DNA from: Aurantibacter_A sp039941195
Lineage (GTDB): Bacteria > Bacteroidota > Bacteroidia > Flavobacteriales > Flavobacteriaceae
Direction: 5' to 3'
Assembly: GCF_039941195.1 (NCBI RefSeq)
Contig: NZ_JBDVFA010000017.1
Span: forward strand, 15,003 to 79,002
Length of the DNA: 64,000 nt
In this document: one piece after another, positions 52,375-63,600 of the stretch
Position numbering within the stretch: the stretch's first letter is position 1
Layout: each line of letters begins with the position of its first letter
The notes under the pieces: generated by a model
Database searches by the model: none
What the model was told of the DNA's origin: nothing
The model's input: the letters and a program-made list of their open reading frames with translations, nothing else
Made by a program: the position numbers and the translations under genes

Positions 52375-53517
52375 ATGAAACGTTTACTAATACCTTTCGC
52401 ATTTTTTCTATGCATGAGTTTAACAGCTCAAGTAAAAGTTGAAATATTTGAATCTTTCAAATTACAAGAGAGACGAGACGTTAAATACTATTTCCCAGAA
52501 GATTACGACGAAGCAAAGAAATATCCACTAATTGTTGTTTTAGATGGTGAATACCTTTTTGATCAAGTTGTAGCAAATGCCAAATTTTACAGTAGGTTTC
52601 ATGGTATGCCCCAGAGCATTGTAGTTGGTATTGAACAAAGTCAGAATGAAATTCGTTTAGACGATTGCGCTTATGAACCAGATAGCGGATTACCATCAGA
52701 AAAAGCAAAGAAATTTTTTGAATTTTTAGGTATGGAAATAATACCTTACTTGGATTTAAACTATAGTACAGCACCTTTTAAAATGGTTGTCGGGTACGAC
52801 ATTACTGCCAACTTTAGTAATTATTGGCTTTTTAAAGAGCATTCTTTATTTAACGCCTATATTAATATTAGTCCAGATTTAGCTCCAGAAATGGAAACTC
52901 GTGTACCAGCTCGCTTAGGTGCTTTTGATAAACAGATTTTTTACCAGCTAATTTTAGAAGGTGAAAAAAACAAAAATACTGCTCGTATTTTAGCTATGGA
53001 TAAGGCTATTAAAGCAATAGACAAAGAATCTTTACATTATAATTTTTATCAATACGATGGTGCCGACCATACTTCTATCGCTACTTATGGTATTGGTGAA
53101 GCTTTTGACAATATTTTTGGCATGTTTAAGCCCATTAGTCCGAAAGAGTACAAAACCCAATTATTAACTTCAGATGAACCTGTATTTGATTACTTAGAAA
53201 CCAAATACAATAACATTGAAGATTTATTTGGTTTTAAAAAAGATGTAAATCTTAATGACCTAATGGCTGTTTATGCCGGTATTCGTAAAAAGGAAGATTA
53301 TGATTCTTTAAAGCCTTTAGCTGAACTTTGTAAAAAAGAGTTTTCAGCGACTATGCTAGGTTTTTATTTCGAAGGTGAATACTATGAGCAAATGGGGGAA
53401 CCAAAAAAAGCACTTCGTACTTTTGAAAAAGCCTTTGGTATGGAAGAAATAGATTTCCTTACAAAAGAAATGGCTTTAGAAAAAATTGATGCACTAAAAG
53501 CAGATTTCGGTTACTAA
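52375..53517 (+). CDS. Esterase-fold protein with altered nucleophile, plus TPR-like tail
   Basis: 380 residues, signal peptide ending SLTAQ. The Esterase-D type fold (PF00756) is clear: YYFPEDYDEAKKYPLIVVLDGEYLF and VVGIEQSQNE. The nucleophile elbow, normally GxSxGG, reads GYDITA (Asp142 in place of Ser). The His in DGADHTS is kept. The last 90 residues resemble a short TPR segment (GEYYEQMGEPKKALRTFEKAFGM). It is probably catalytically inactive or uses a changed mechanism. Exported; 28 bases after the UPF0104 gene, closed by a terminator. Confidence 0.85.
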   Translation: MKRLLIPFAFFLCMSLTAQVKVEIFESFKLQERRDVKYYFPEDYDEAKKYPLIVVLDGEYLFDQVVANAKFYSRFHGMPQSIVVGIEQSQNEIRLDDCAYEPDSGLPSEKAKKFFEFLGMEIIPYLDLNYSTAPFKMVVGYDITANFSNYWLFKEHSLFNAYINISPDLAPEMETRVPARLGAFDKQIFYQLILEGEKNKNTARILAMDKAIKAIDKESLHYNFYQYDGADHTSIATYGIGEAFDNIFGMFKPISPKEYKTQLLTSDEPVFDYLETKYNNIEDLFGFKKDVNLNDLMAVYAGIRKKEDYDSLKPLAELCKKEFSATMLGFYFEGEYYEQMGEPKKALRTFEKAFGMEEIDFLTKEMALEKIDALKADFGY

Positions 53518-53541
53518 ACCAAAGAACTCAATTATTGTAAG

Positions 53542-53582
53542 AACTAGGATTATGCTTTAAATTGTGAAGCATAATCCTAGTT
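53542..53582 (+). terminator. Strong Rho-independent terminator of the panC operon
   Basis: 16-bp perfect stem (AACTAGGATTATGCTT / AAGCATAATCCTAGTT) with a 9-nt loop and following T-run. Confidence 0.92.
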
Positions 53583-53632
53583 TTTTCTTTTAGTATTACA
53601 ATTATTATCTTGTTTTCTTAAAACTAGATTTT

Positions 53633-54736
53633 ATGAAAGTGATTGGTCGACTATTTTTGCTGCTGTTTGTTTTATCCTCAACAATTTCTCAGGGACAAAA
53701 TAATATTACAACTCACAATAAATTCGAAATATTTCGAGGAACTAATATTGCACATTGGCTATCTCAAAGTAAAGGTCGAGGAATTGAACGTCAAGAAAAA
53801 TTTACTGAAAAACATATAGCGGCAATTGTTGAAATGGGTTTTGATCATATCCGACTGCCGATTGATGAAGAACAAATGTGGGATGAAAATGGAAATCGCC
53901 ATAAAGATGCATTTGAACTTATGGAAAAATGTATCCAATGGTGCGCTACCAATAATTTACGCATAATTGTCGATTTACACATTTTAAGATCCCATCACTT
54001 CAATGAAAAAGAAAAACCTTTATGGACAAATTCTAAAGAACAAGATAAATTTTTTGATTTATGGCGAGATCTTTCAAAATCATTAAAAAAATATCCTAAT
54101 AACCTTGTCGCTTATGAATTAATGAATGAAGCAGTTGCTGATGACCACGAGCAATGGAACAACCTTATTGCAAATGCTTTTTCCGCCTTACGTGAACTAG
54201 AACCAAAACGCACTATAGTTATAGGTTCTAATAGATGGCAATCAACCGAAACTTTTGACGCTTTAAAAGTTCCAGAAAATGACAAGAATATTATATTAAG
54301 TTTTCATTTTTACTCCCCTTTTCTATTAAGTCATTATGGGGCAAGTTGGACAGATCTAAAAAATTATAACGGCCCAGTTCATTATCCAGGCATTTTAGTT
54401 TCACAATCTGAATTTGAATCACTTCCAAAAAATCAAAAGACAGTGGTTAAAAAATACGTCGACCAAAACTGGAATAAAAAACTTATTTTAAAAAAATGGA
54501 TAAAACCAATCCAAAAAGCGAAAAAACTTGGTCTACCTTTATATTGTGGTGAGTTTGGTATTGTTGCTGATGCAATATCCAAAGACCGTTTAGATTGGTA
54601 TAAGGATATGATAAGTCTTTTTGAGGAAAAAGGAATTGGATATGCAAACTGGAATTATGAAAGTGATAATTTTGGCCTAATTGATTCCACAGGTAAAAAT
54701 GAAGAACTCATTCAAATAGTTACTAATAAAAAATAA
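53633..54736 (+). CDS. Secreted glycoside hydrolase family 5 protein
   Basis: 367 residues with signal peptide ending SQGQ. The (beta/alpha)8 GH5 motifs are present: RGTNIAHWL, DHIRLPIDEEQMW, LRIIVDLH, the acid/base Glu166 in YELMNEAV, SFHFYSP, and the nucleophile Glu307 in LYCGEFG. It likely hydrolyses a beta-glucan or beta-mannan; the substrate cannot be told. No type IX C-terminal domain, so probably periplasmic. It stands alone, with no SusCD or CAZyme cluster in the window. Confidence 0.9.
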   Translation: MKVIGRLFLLLFVLSSTISQGQNNITTHNKFEIFRGTNIAHWLSQSKGRGIERQEKFTEKHIAAIVEMGFDHIRLPIDEEQMWDENGNRHKDAFELMEKCIQWCATNNLRIIVDLHILRSHHFNEKEKPLWTNSKEQDKFFDLWRDLSKSLKKYPNNLVAYELMNEAVADDHEQWNNLIANAFSALRELEPKRTIVIGSNRWQSTETFDALKVPENDKNIILSFHFYSPFLLSHYGASWTDLKNYNGPVHYPGILVSQSEFESLPKNQKTVVKKYVDQNWNKKLILKKWIKPIQKAKKLGLPLYCGEFGIVADAISKDRLDWYKDMISLFEEKGIGYANWNYESDNFGLIDSTGKNEELIQIVTNKK

Positions 54737-54778
54737 TTCAATCACTTTATTCCAACTTTATCATTTTAAACTTTACTC

Positions 54779-54786
54779 TATCTTCG
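54779..54786 (+). promoter_or_regulatory. -7-like box TATCTTCG of radA
   Basis: One mismatch (C for T) to TAnnTTTG, 22 bases before the ATG at 54808. Confidence 0.4.
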
Positions 54787-54807
54787 CCATAAATCTTAAT
54801 ATAAGTA

Positions 54808-56169
54808 ATGGCCAAAACTAAAACAGCTTTTTTCTGTCAAAACTGTGGCACCCAATATGCAAAATGGGTTGGGCAATGTACGGCTTGTAAAGAATGGAAT
54901 ACGGTTGTTGAGGAAGTGATTCAAAAAAAAGAAAAGTCTAGTTGGAAAACAGAGGTGAGTCCAGTTAAGAAAACTGCAAAACCACTTCGTATAAATGAAA
55001 TTAGTACTGAAAAAGAAATAAGATTAAACACTTTTGATTTAGAATTTAATCGTGTTTTAGGTGGTGGTTTAGTTCCAGGAGCATTAGTACTTTTAGGTGG
55101 TGAGCCTGGTGTAGGCAAGAGTACGCTTTTACTCCAAATTGCCTTAAAACTACCATACAAAACATTATATGTTTCAGGAGAGGAAAGTCAAAAACAAATT
55201 AAAATGCGTGCTGATCGCATACATCCTGAAAGCGAAAATTGTCTAATTTTAACAGAGACTAAAACACAGAATATCTTTCAGCAAATAGAAGCAACTGAAC
55301 CTGATATTGTAGTAATAGATTCTATCCAAACCTTACATACAGATTACATTGAGTCGGCAGCCGGTAGCATTTCTCAAATTCGAGAATGTACAGCAGAGCT
55401 TATTAAATTTGCTAAAGAAACAAATACCCCAGTTATCCTTATAGGCCATATTACAAAAGATGGATCAATTGCAGGACCTAAAATTTTAGAACATATGGTG
55501 GACACTGTTCTACAATTTGAAGGCGATCGTAATTATGTTTATCGCATATTACGAGCGTTAAAAAATCGTTTTGGCAGTACTTCAGAATTGGGTATTTATG
55601 AGATGCAAGGGGGTGGTTTAAGACAAGTTAACAATCCTTCTGAAATATTAATTTCTAAAAATGACGCCGGCTTAAGTGGAACAGCAATTGCATCTACGGT
55701 AGAAGGTCTTCGCCCCTTAATGATTGAAATACAAGCCCTAGTAAGTACTGCTGTTTATGGAACACCACAGCGTTCGACTACTGGATATAACGCGAAACGG
55801 CTTAATATGCTATTGGCTGTGCTAGAAAAACGTGCCGGATTTAAATTAGGGGCAAAAGATGTTTTCTTAAACATTACTGGAGGTATTTCTGTTGATGATC
55901 CAGCGTTAGATTTGGCAGTAATTGCAGCTATTTTATCAAGTAATTCAGATATACCTATTGAAAAAGGAATATGTTTTGCAGCAGAAGTTGGTTTGGCTGG
56001 AGAAATTAGACCAGTACAACGCATTGACCAACGTATTTTAGAGGCTGAAAAACTAGGATTCAAGACTATTTATATCTCAAAAAATAACAAAATAAGCCTT
56101 AAATCCACTAAAATAAAAGTGCTCATGGCAACAAAAATAGAAGATGTTGCGAGTGCATTGTTTGGTTAA
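54808..56169 (+). CDS. radA: DNA repair protein RadA
   Basis: 453 residues. An N-terminal C4 zinc finger (CQNCGTQYAKWVGQCTAC), RecA-like Walker A GGEPGVGKST, the KNRFGSTSELG motif and a Lon-protease-like C-terminal domain (GISVDDPALDLAVIAAILSS). It assists branch migration in recombination. The stop overlaps the tiny minus-strand gene by four bases. Confidence 0.98.
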   Translation: MAKTKTAFFCQNCGTQYAKWVGQCTACKEWNTVVEEVIQKKEKSSWKTEVSPVKKTAKPLRINEISTEKEIRLNTFDLEFNRVLGGGLVPGALVLLGGEPGVGKSTLLLQIALKLPYKTLYVSGEESQKQIKMRADRIHPESENCLILTETKTQNIFQQIEATEPDIVVIDSIQTLHTDYIESAAGSISQIRECTAELIKFAKETNTPVILIGHITKDGSIAGPKILEHMVDTVLQFEGDRNYVYRILRALKNRFGSTSELGIYEMQGGGLRQVNNPSEILISKNDAGLSGTAIASTVEGLRPLMIEIQALVSTAVYGTPQRSTTGYNAKRLNMLLAVLEKRAGFKLGAKDVFLNITGGISVDDPALDLAVIAAILSSNSDIPIEKGICFAAEVGLAGEIRPVQRIDQRILEAEKLGFKTIYISKNNKISLKSTKIKVLMATKIEDVASALFG

Positions 56170-56264
56170 CGTTTGTCGCGCATAATTCTTGCAAAAACCA
56201 TAATAATAACAATTACGGCTAAAATTACTACTATTTGCCAGAAGCCAATTTTTAGAAATACCAT
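56166..56264 (-). CDS. 32-residue single-span membrane protein
   Basis: ATG 56262-56264, stop 56166-56168. MVFLKIGFWQIVVILAVIVI is followed by IMVFARIMRDKR. It is one hydrophobic helix with a positive C-terminal end, so an N-out/C-in single-span protein. The GFWQIVVIL start recalls the TatA membrane helix, but no amphipathic helix or FG hinge follows. It begins 10 bases after the stop of the aldo/keto reductase on the same strand and overlaps the end of radA. Coding status is uncertain; its hydrophobic-then-basic layout argues for a real gene. Confidence 0.5.
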   Translation of the reverse strand: MVFLKIGFWQIVVILAVIVIIMVFARIMRDKR

Positions 56265-56273
56265 ACTATATTT

Positions 56274-57314
56274 TTAGGGTGCTGGGTTAGGAAATTCATT
56301 ATGTATAGCTTCAATACCTTCAAGAATTTCATCGTTCAATTTTAAATCAATGCTAGCAATATTTTCTTCAAGTTGTGTCAAATTAGTGGCACCTATAATT
56401 GTACTGGTAACAAAAGGTCGACTATTTACAAATGCTAATGCCATTTGTACAGTAGACATTTCATGAGTTTTAGCCAATTGATGGTACTTTTCAGTGGCTT
56501 TTACAGCTGTTTCACTGCTATATCTAGAATAATGTGGGAATAATGATAATCGTGAAGCTGCAGGTGACATTCCTCCTAAATACTTTCCGGAAAGTGTCCC
56601 AAAACCAAGTGGAGAATACGCTAAAAGCCCTACTTTTTCTCGTATTGCAATTTCGGAAAGACCCACTTCGAAAAGACGATTTAAAAGGCTATATGGATTT
56701 TGAATGGTTATAGTTCTTGGTAAGGTTGCATGTACCTTGCTTTCTTCTAAAAAGCGCATTAGACCCCAAGGTGTTTCATTTGAAACACCTACTTGTCTTA
56801 TTTTACCTTCTTTAATAAGGTCTCTAAAAGTTTCCAGAATCTGATGAATATTATCTTGCCAGTAATCAGAAATATCATACTTAAACCCTCGTTTACCAAA
56901 ATAGTTAGTAATGCGATCTGGCCAATGCAATTGATAAAGATCAATATAATCGGTCTGTAAGCGATTTAAACTTAATTCAACAGCATCTGTTATCGATTCT
57001 CTGGTAAAACCGGTTTCTCTAATAAACTTTGTAAAATCAGCTTTACCAGCTATTTTACTAGCCAAAACAACCTTATCCCTATTACTATTTTTCTTAAACC
57101 AAGTTCCTATTATTTTTTCGGTATGCGCATATCTATCTGGATGAGCAGGTACAGGATATAACTCTGCGGTATCAAAAAAATTAACTCCTTGTTCCAGAGC
57201 GTAATTCATTTGTTCATGACCTTCAGCTTCGGTATTTTGACGACCCCAAGTCATCGTTCCCAAACATATTTTACTTACTTCGATGTCTGTATGTTGTAGC
57301 TTGGTGTATTTCAT
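56274..57314 (-). CDS. Aldo/keto reductase (Tas-like)
   Basis: 346 residues of the AKR fold. It begins MKYTKLQHTDIEVSKICLGTMTWG, typical of the Tas branch. The tetrad is visible as Asp and Tyr in FFDTAELYPVP, Lys in VVLASKIAG and His in YQLHWPDR. NADPH-dependent carbonyl reduction of an unknown substrate. It is separated from the SprB-type gene by a 290-base divergent region. Confidence 0.95.
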   Translation of the reverse strand: MKYTKLQHTDIEVSKICLGTMTWGRQNTEAEGHEQMNYALEQGVNFFDTAELYPVPAHPDRYAHTEKIIGTWFKKNSNRDKVVLASKIAGKADFTKFIRETGFTRESITDAVELSLNRLQTDYIDLYQLHWPDRITNYFGKRGFKYDISDYWQDNIHQILETFRDLIKEGKIRQVGVSNETPWGLMRFLEESKVHATLPRTITIQNPYSLLNRLFEVGLSEIAIREKVGLLAYSPLGFGTLSGKYLGGMSPAASRLSLFPHYSRYSSETAVKATEKYHQLAKTHEMSTVQMALAFVNSRPFVTSTIIGATNLTQLEENIASIDLKLNDEILEGIEAIHNEFPNPAP

Positions 57315-57604
57315 AAACTATATTTTACTGCAATAAAGGCGCAAATTTAACAATTTTACTGCTCCCCTTGTTCATTGATGACAAGCATTTAACATTACCT
57401 AAAAATATAACATTTGTAATCCTTTTACTACAACGATGTAAATAAAAAGTTAAAACAGCGAAAATCACCGTATTTATTACTGTTAAAATGGAAACAACAT
57501 GTACTAAAGTATACCCTATGCCGTTAGTTGACAACATTTAAGAGTGTGTGTGTTTTACCCCCGAATGACCACCATTTTATACCAACCAAAACGACGCCCT
57601 ACTT
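57315..57604. other. Divergent region between the aldo/keto reductase and the giant SprB-like gene
   Basis: 290 bases. Presumably holds both promoters and the leader of the long surface-protein gene. No clean TTG-N19-TAnnTTTG match on either strand was found, and the 70-codon minus-strand frame inside is not convincing. Confidence 0.45.
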
Positions 57605-60600
57605 ATGACTAAGCCAAGATTTTTATCCGGCAAAAATAGATTGAATCTCTTCTTAATTTTTGCCCTAGCTATATCTTCTTTGTTCGCATACATAATTCCA
57701 AAATCTGTTAGCCTAAATTCTAATTCGATAATTGAGGAAGAAGTTATTTTCGCATCGCATCCATTAACTGGCATTTCAGATAACATAGTAATTTGTAGTG
57801 ATGACGGATCAGAAGTACATGAAATATATTTATGTGGTGCTACTGATGACCGAATACTTAATGCGAACATATCAAATTACAAACAAATTATTTGGTCAAA
57901 ATTTCAAGAAGGTAGTTGTACAGATGCTCAACCTAATTGTCCAAATACATCGCCAACCTGTTCATGGACTCAACTTAATACAACTTCTCAATATACAGTA
58001 ACTGATAGTGGCGAGTATCGCATTTATGTTCAATATAATGACAATAGTATCGTAAGATATTATTTTAATGTTTATTCCAATGGTCTTGACCCAAACGCAG
58101 TGGCCACAGATATAGATTGTAACGGTCCTGGTAGTATCACCATAAACAATGCTCCATCCACATACGAATTTAGTATTAACAACGGGGCCTCTTGGCAAGA
58201 TTCAAATGTGTTCACTATAACTAGTGCAAATACATACGATATTCAGCTTAGAAGAAAAGACAATGTAGGCGGATGTTTATTTGAAGTAGATGACATTACA
58301 GTAAATAACATTAGTATTGATGCTACCGCTACGCTAATTCCAATTACCTGTACAGGTGAAAAAGGTGGAATTAAAATTGATATTAATGAAACTTCACTAA
58401 CTTATATTTATGAAATAAGTGAAGGTGGTAATTTAATAAACTCCTCAGGACCATTATCAAGCAATACGTACACCTTTAATAACCTCGACGCCGGCACTTA
58501 TGATGTTGAGGTTAGGTTTTCAAATAGTATTGGTTGTACTTGGACCACTACTGAGACCTTAAATCCATTTAATGCAGTTCAGCCTAATGCCGTTGCAACT
58601 AAGAATATCGATTGTACAGATGGTATCATTTCAGTAACTCATTCTGGTGGTACAGCACCTTATGAATATAGTTTAAATGGCAGTGCTACTTATTCATCTT
58701 TCACCTCAGGAAACCAAACAGATATTCCTGTAAATACAGCAGGGAGTTATACAATAACAGTTAAAGATGCAAATGGTTGTGAAATAGATTCTACACCTAT
58801 AGATATAATCGCAGAAGCTGAAATTGCATATACATTAAATTCTAAAGATGTTTCATGCAATGGTGCAAATGACGGAAGTTTAAAGGTAGACGTTTCAGAT
58901 GACCAAGGATATAATCTTACATACAGTCTTAATGGCGGAAGTTTTCAAACATCTAGCGTATTTAGTAATTTAAATCCTGGTAATTATACGATAACCATCC
59001 GCAAAACTAAACCGGGCAGCACCTGTACCTTAACTACTGCTTCGCAGGTGATTGCAGAACCAATAACTTTGTCAGCTACTGCAGCTGTTACTACACCTAT
59101 CGATTGTGACAATACAACTGCTACTATTAGCGTAACAGGAACATCGGGCGGAACAGCACCTTACAAATACAGTCTTAATGGAACTACATTTCAAACCAAT
59201 ACTGCATTTGCCGGTCTTGGTTTCGGTGATTATACGGTTACTATTGCAGATCAAAACAATTGTAAAGTTACCGTTCCATTAACAGTAGACGCAAGTGCAC
59301 ATCCATCAAACTTATTATTTGCAATAGACAATGTAAATTGTACCACTAAGGCAACTGATATCGCGGTAACCGTAGAAAACGGAACTGGGCCTTTTACATA
59401 CCGTATTGTATCTCCTATTCCCACTACTGCAAGTTCTAACAATGTTTTTACTGGTCTTATCCCAAACTTAGTTTACAAATTTGAAGTGGTAACTGCAGAC
59501 AATTGTACTATTGTCCGCGACTATGTGGTACCACAGCCTATGCAATTTAGCACTTTCGCATCTGTAAAGGAAAATGTGAGTTGTTCTACTGCCACAGATG
59601 GAGTTATTGAGGTTTCTGTAAATGATTTTCAAACGTCATACGATGTGGTAATCGAAGATGGTTCTGGCAATATTACACCATTTGGTGTAACCAATATAAC
59701 CAGTTCTCCTATAACGATTTCAAATTTACCTGCGGATACATATACAATTAAAATTGCCGATGAATCAGGGCCCTGCCCAAAAATTCAAACAGCAACTGTA
59801 GAGCAACCAACTTCACCTTTATCTATTGCTTCTTTCGATGTTGTTCATGTACTTTGTGGTAAACCAGGTTCGGTAAAAATAAATGCAACCGGAGGTTGGG
59901 GTTCTTACAAATACCAAGTCAGAAGACCAGATAATTCTTTATTTCCCGCTACAGCACAAACCAACAAGACAATTACCGGTCTAACTCAATTTGGACTATA
60001 TACTATTATCGTTACCGATATTAATGGGTGTGTAGAGGACTCCCAAACTTTTACAATAGAAGATCGTCAAGGACCCGTCGCTGAAGTTGACCAATCTGCT
60101 TCGGAATATTGTTATACTACTGCAACTAAAAGTTCTTTAAAAATCGATATCCTTTCGGGATATCCTCCTTATGTATACACGATCAATAACGGACCAAAAC
60201 AGACAGTTACAGGCACCTCATTTACTTTGAGCAATCTGACTCCTAAAAAATATGTGGTAAAAATTATAGATTCAAATCTATGTTCAACTATTGTTGCCGA
60301 CACCGAAATAAGGCCACAATTGTTTTCAGTAGGAACAGTCACAAAACCTTTAGGTTGTGGTTCAGCACCTGCTGATAGAGCTACCCTAACAGCAAAGTCG
60401 ACCGGAGGTTACGGAACAAGTACTTTTGAAGTACGAATGGATGGTGGCGCATGGAGCTCAGTTACATTTCCATACTATACTGATGTAGTAGGTAGTTACG
60501 AGTTTAGAGCCACTGACCAAAAAGGTTGTACTGCAATATCGCAACCAGTGAATGTAGTAGTCCCGCCAGCAATTGGCAGCAATAATAAAATTACCCCTAC

Positions 60601-63600
60601 AGCTTGTGGGTCGAATAATAACGGAAGTGTTGTCGTAAAAGGTACAGGTGGAACCCCACCTTTTCTTTATAGTTTTGATGGAAGTCCGTTTACTACAAAA
60701 ACACTATATAACAAATTAGATGCTATTGATTATGTACTGGTTATCCGTGACAAACTCAATTGCGAATTTACTGAGACCGTAACTATTGGAGCCTTACCAA
60801 GCATATCTGCCACTGCAATAAAAACTGCAGACATCAGCTGTAACCCAGGTACCGGTGACTCACCAGGTATAATTGAAGTGTCAAATGTGCAAGATGCTGT
60901 TGGTTTAGTTCGTGTACGACTTAATGGCGGGGACGGTACTACTTCAGGTACACCACCATGGGTTTATCAAAATGTTGGAGGCATTGACATGAGCAACCCA
61001 GCAACAGTTCACACTATTAATATTAATAATCATGGTACATATCATGTTACAGTAGAAGACGAGCGCGGATGTATTTGGAAATCGGATCCAATAACCATTA
61101 CAAGACCTCCTATTCCTCATGGTGTAACGCAACCTGTTGGAATGCAAACCTGTGCAAATGGTGCAACCTTTGATTTTACGGTGAACCCTGATCCGGGACT
61201 TGTTGGACCATTCAAAATGCGAATGTGGCCAGGCAGTCCTGATGACCCATTTGGAGGTGCATGGCGCGATTTCGACGCTGCAACTAATCCATCTTATGAT
61301 GCATTAGATCCAGCTAATGAACGCGACTACAGAGTTTCAGGATTACTATTTGGGGTCAATTATGACATAATTGTATTAGATATGAACACCCAGTGTACAT
61401 ATGTTGCAGACCTAGGTATGGTGATAGCACCAGATCCACCGGACGACAAATTCAAAGCTTTTTCCACAGTTCAGTCTTATGCTTGTGCTAATAGTACTGG
61501 CGGCACTGCAAGAATAAGAGTAGAAGCGGCTGGTGATGCGAACACATTTGGTATTGGAGGACCTGATGGAATTCAATCAGTGAGTTGGAAGACATATAAC
61601 GCCAGTGGAAGTAGTAATGCTGCTTACATGCATTCTGGTACAGCTAATGATAGTGGTTCAGGAGGCGATATTATATTTGACATTCCTAATGTTATTTCGG
61701 GTTGGTATGTTGTGGAGGTACAGAACGAATCTGGGTGTACAATTGGACATCGATTTAACATATATGCTCCACCTGTAGAATTAAAGAACCGATTACAAGA
61801 TTATTCTCCACCAAACTGTAATATAGGCGCTCAAATTGCGGTAGAAGCCAAAGGAGGGTGGAATGACAAAGATTCTTATCAAGCAAGTAATACAATTGAC
61901 CCAACTTGGCGCGAGTACGAATATGCTTATGTTTTAGCTAGTATTTCTGATCCAACGACCATTCCAGCATCCGAATGGACAACTGATGATTATAAAGAAA
62001 TTACACCTTCTGCATATGATGGGGTAAACAATGTTTATCAGGTTTGGGTAAGAGATGCTGCGGGATGTGTGGATGAACTTGACACACCTATTACCATTAT
62101 CAGGGATTTAGATCCTGTACTTGATAGTGTTGTTGTAAACAACCGCTGTAATACACCAAATGAATTGTATAATACAACCATTAATATTAGTGGGGGTACT
62201 GGAACAATTTATTATACTTGGGATGGAGAAGTTACAACTTCTAACACGAAAGATCTTACTCCCGGTGAACACACTGTTCAAGTTACAGATGAAAACGGCT
62301 GTGCTACTTTATCAGAAGATCTATTAATCTATCCTCAGATGCAAACATCAGCTTCTGTGACACAAATTGAACCTTGTGACCCACCAAATAGCGGTGAAGT
62401 TCTGGTAGAAGTTTATGGCGGTTCAGGAGATTATACTATCGAACAAATTTCTCCTGCCGGACCTACGAATACAACTGGAATATTTACAGGTTTAACGCAT
62501 TCAATTAATTATGAATTCAGAGTACATGATAATTTATCAGGATGCGCAGATCAAACGGTAACCGCTTATATTGATGAGCCATTAATTCCAAAATTTAGAA
62601 CAGTTACACCTGTACAACAGGTAACTTGTAATGGTGATGATAATGGTAAAATTATAGTAGAACCGGAACCAGGACAAAGCAACTTAGATGTATTATACGA
62701 TTATAGCATTAATGGAGCGCCATATCAAGCATCAAATGTGTTTGATAACCTTGCACCTGGAACTTACACAATCTCAGTGCATTCTGCTAAAAATTGTATC
62801 CAAACACTGCCACCTGTTACGATAACAGAGCCTACTCCATTAGTTTTAGATACACCCACAGCAACACCATTTGCATGTACTGCTGACAACTCATATGGAA
62901 CGGGTATCTTAAGTGTATCAGTAAATGGAACAGGCACTGGTCCTTACAATTATAGTTATAATGGATCTGGTTTTAGCTCTAGCGATACGTTTGAATTTCT
63001 TTATACTTCAAGCCCACAAACCATAGTAATTGATGTTGTTGACACCAATGGATGTACAGACCAAACGTCGATAGTTATACCAGCTGCCGAAAAAGTAGAA
63101 GCTAGTGTAAATGAAATTCAAGCTATGAATTGCGATGATGATGCTATTATCGAAATAGTAGGAACTCCCGCTGCAGTTAATCCTACCGATTATGAAGTAC
63201 GTGAATTAATTTCTGGCAATTTAATAAATGGTACAGGACAAGGCCAAATTACAATTCCAGCGGGCAATCCAGGGTATTACATCTATGAACTTTTAGATAC
63301 CACAACAGGTTGTGCTTCGATCATTACATATAGTATTGCGCCTTTTGATTTTATCGGTGTTTCTGCAACAAAACTTGAAGATGTTCATTGCTATGGTGAT
63401 GCTGATGGTGCCATTGAGTTTACCTTATCCGGATATTCAGGAGCATTCGATTTTGAAATTTTCGATACAACTAATCCAGGCACAGCTTTTATAACTGGTT
63501 CTGGAAACACATCTACTCCCGTTTCTACTGTAAATACATTACCTGTAGGCACATATTTTGTTCGAGTAAAAGCAACGGATATTCCATTGTGTGAAGCAGA

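Noticed and set aside
57325..57537. 70-codon minus-strand frame with a hydrophobic stretch
   Set aside because: Lies in the AT-rich leader of the aldo/keto reductase, has no recognisable motif and no promoter or start signal; hydrophobicity is expected in such DNA.
57577..63494. Short frames on both strands inside the giant gene
   Set aside because: They are shadows of the continuous SprB-type frame.
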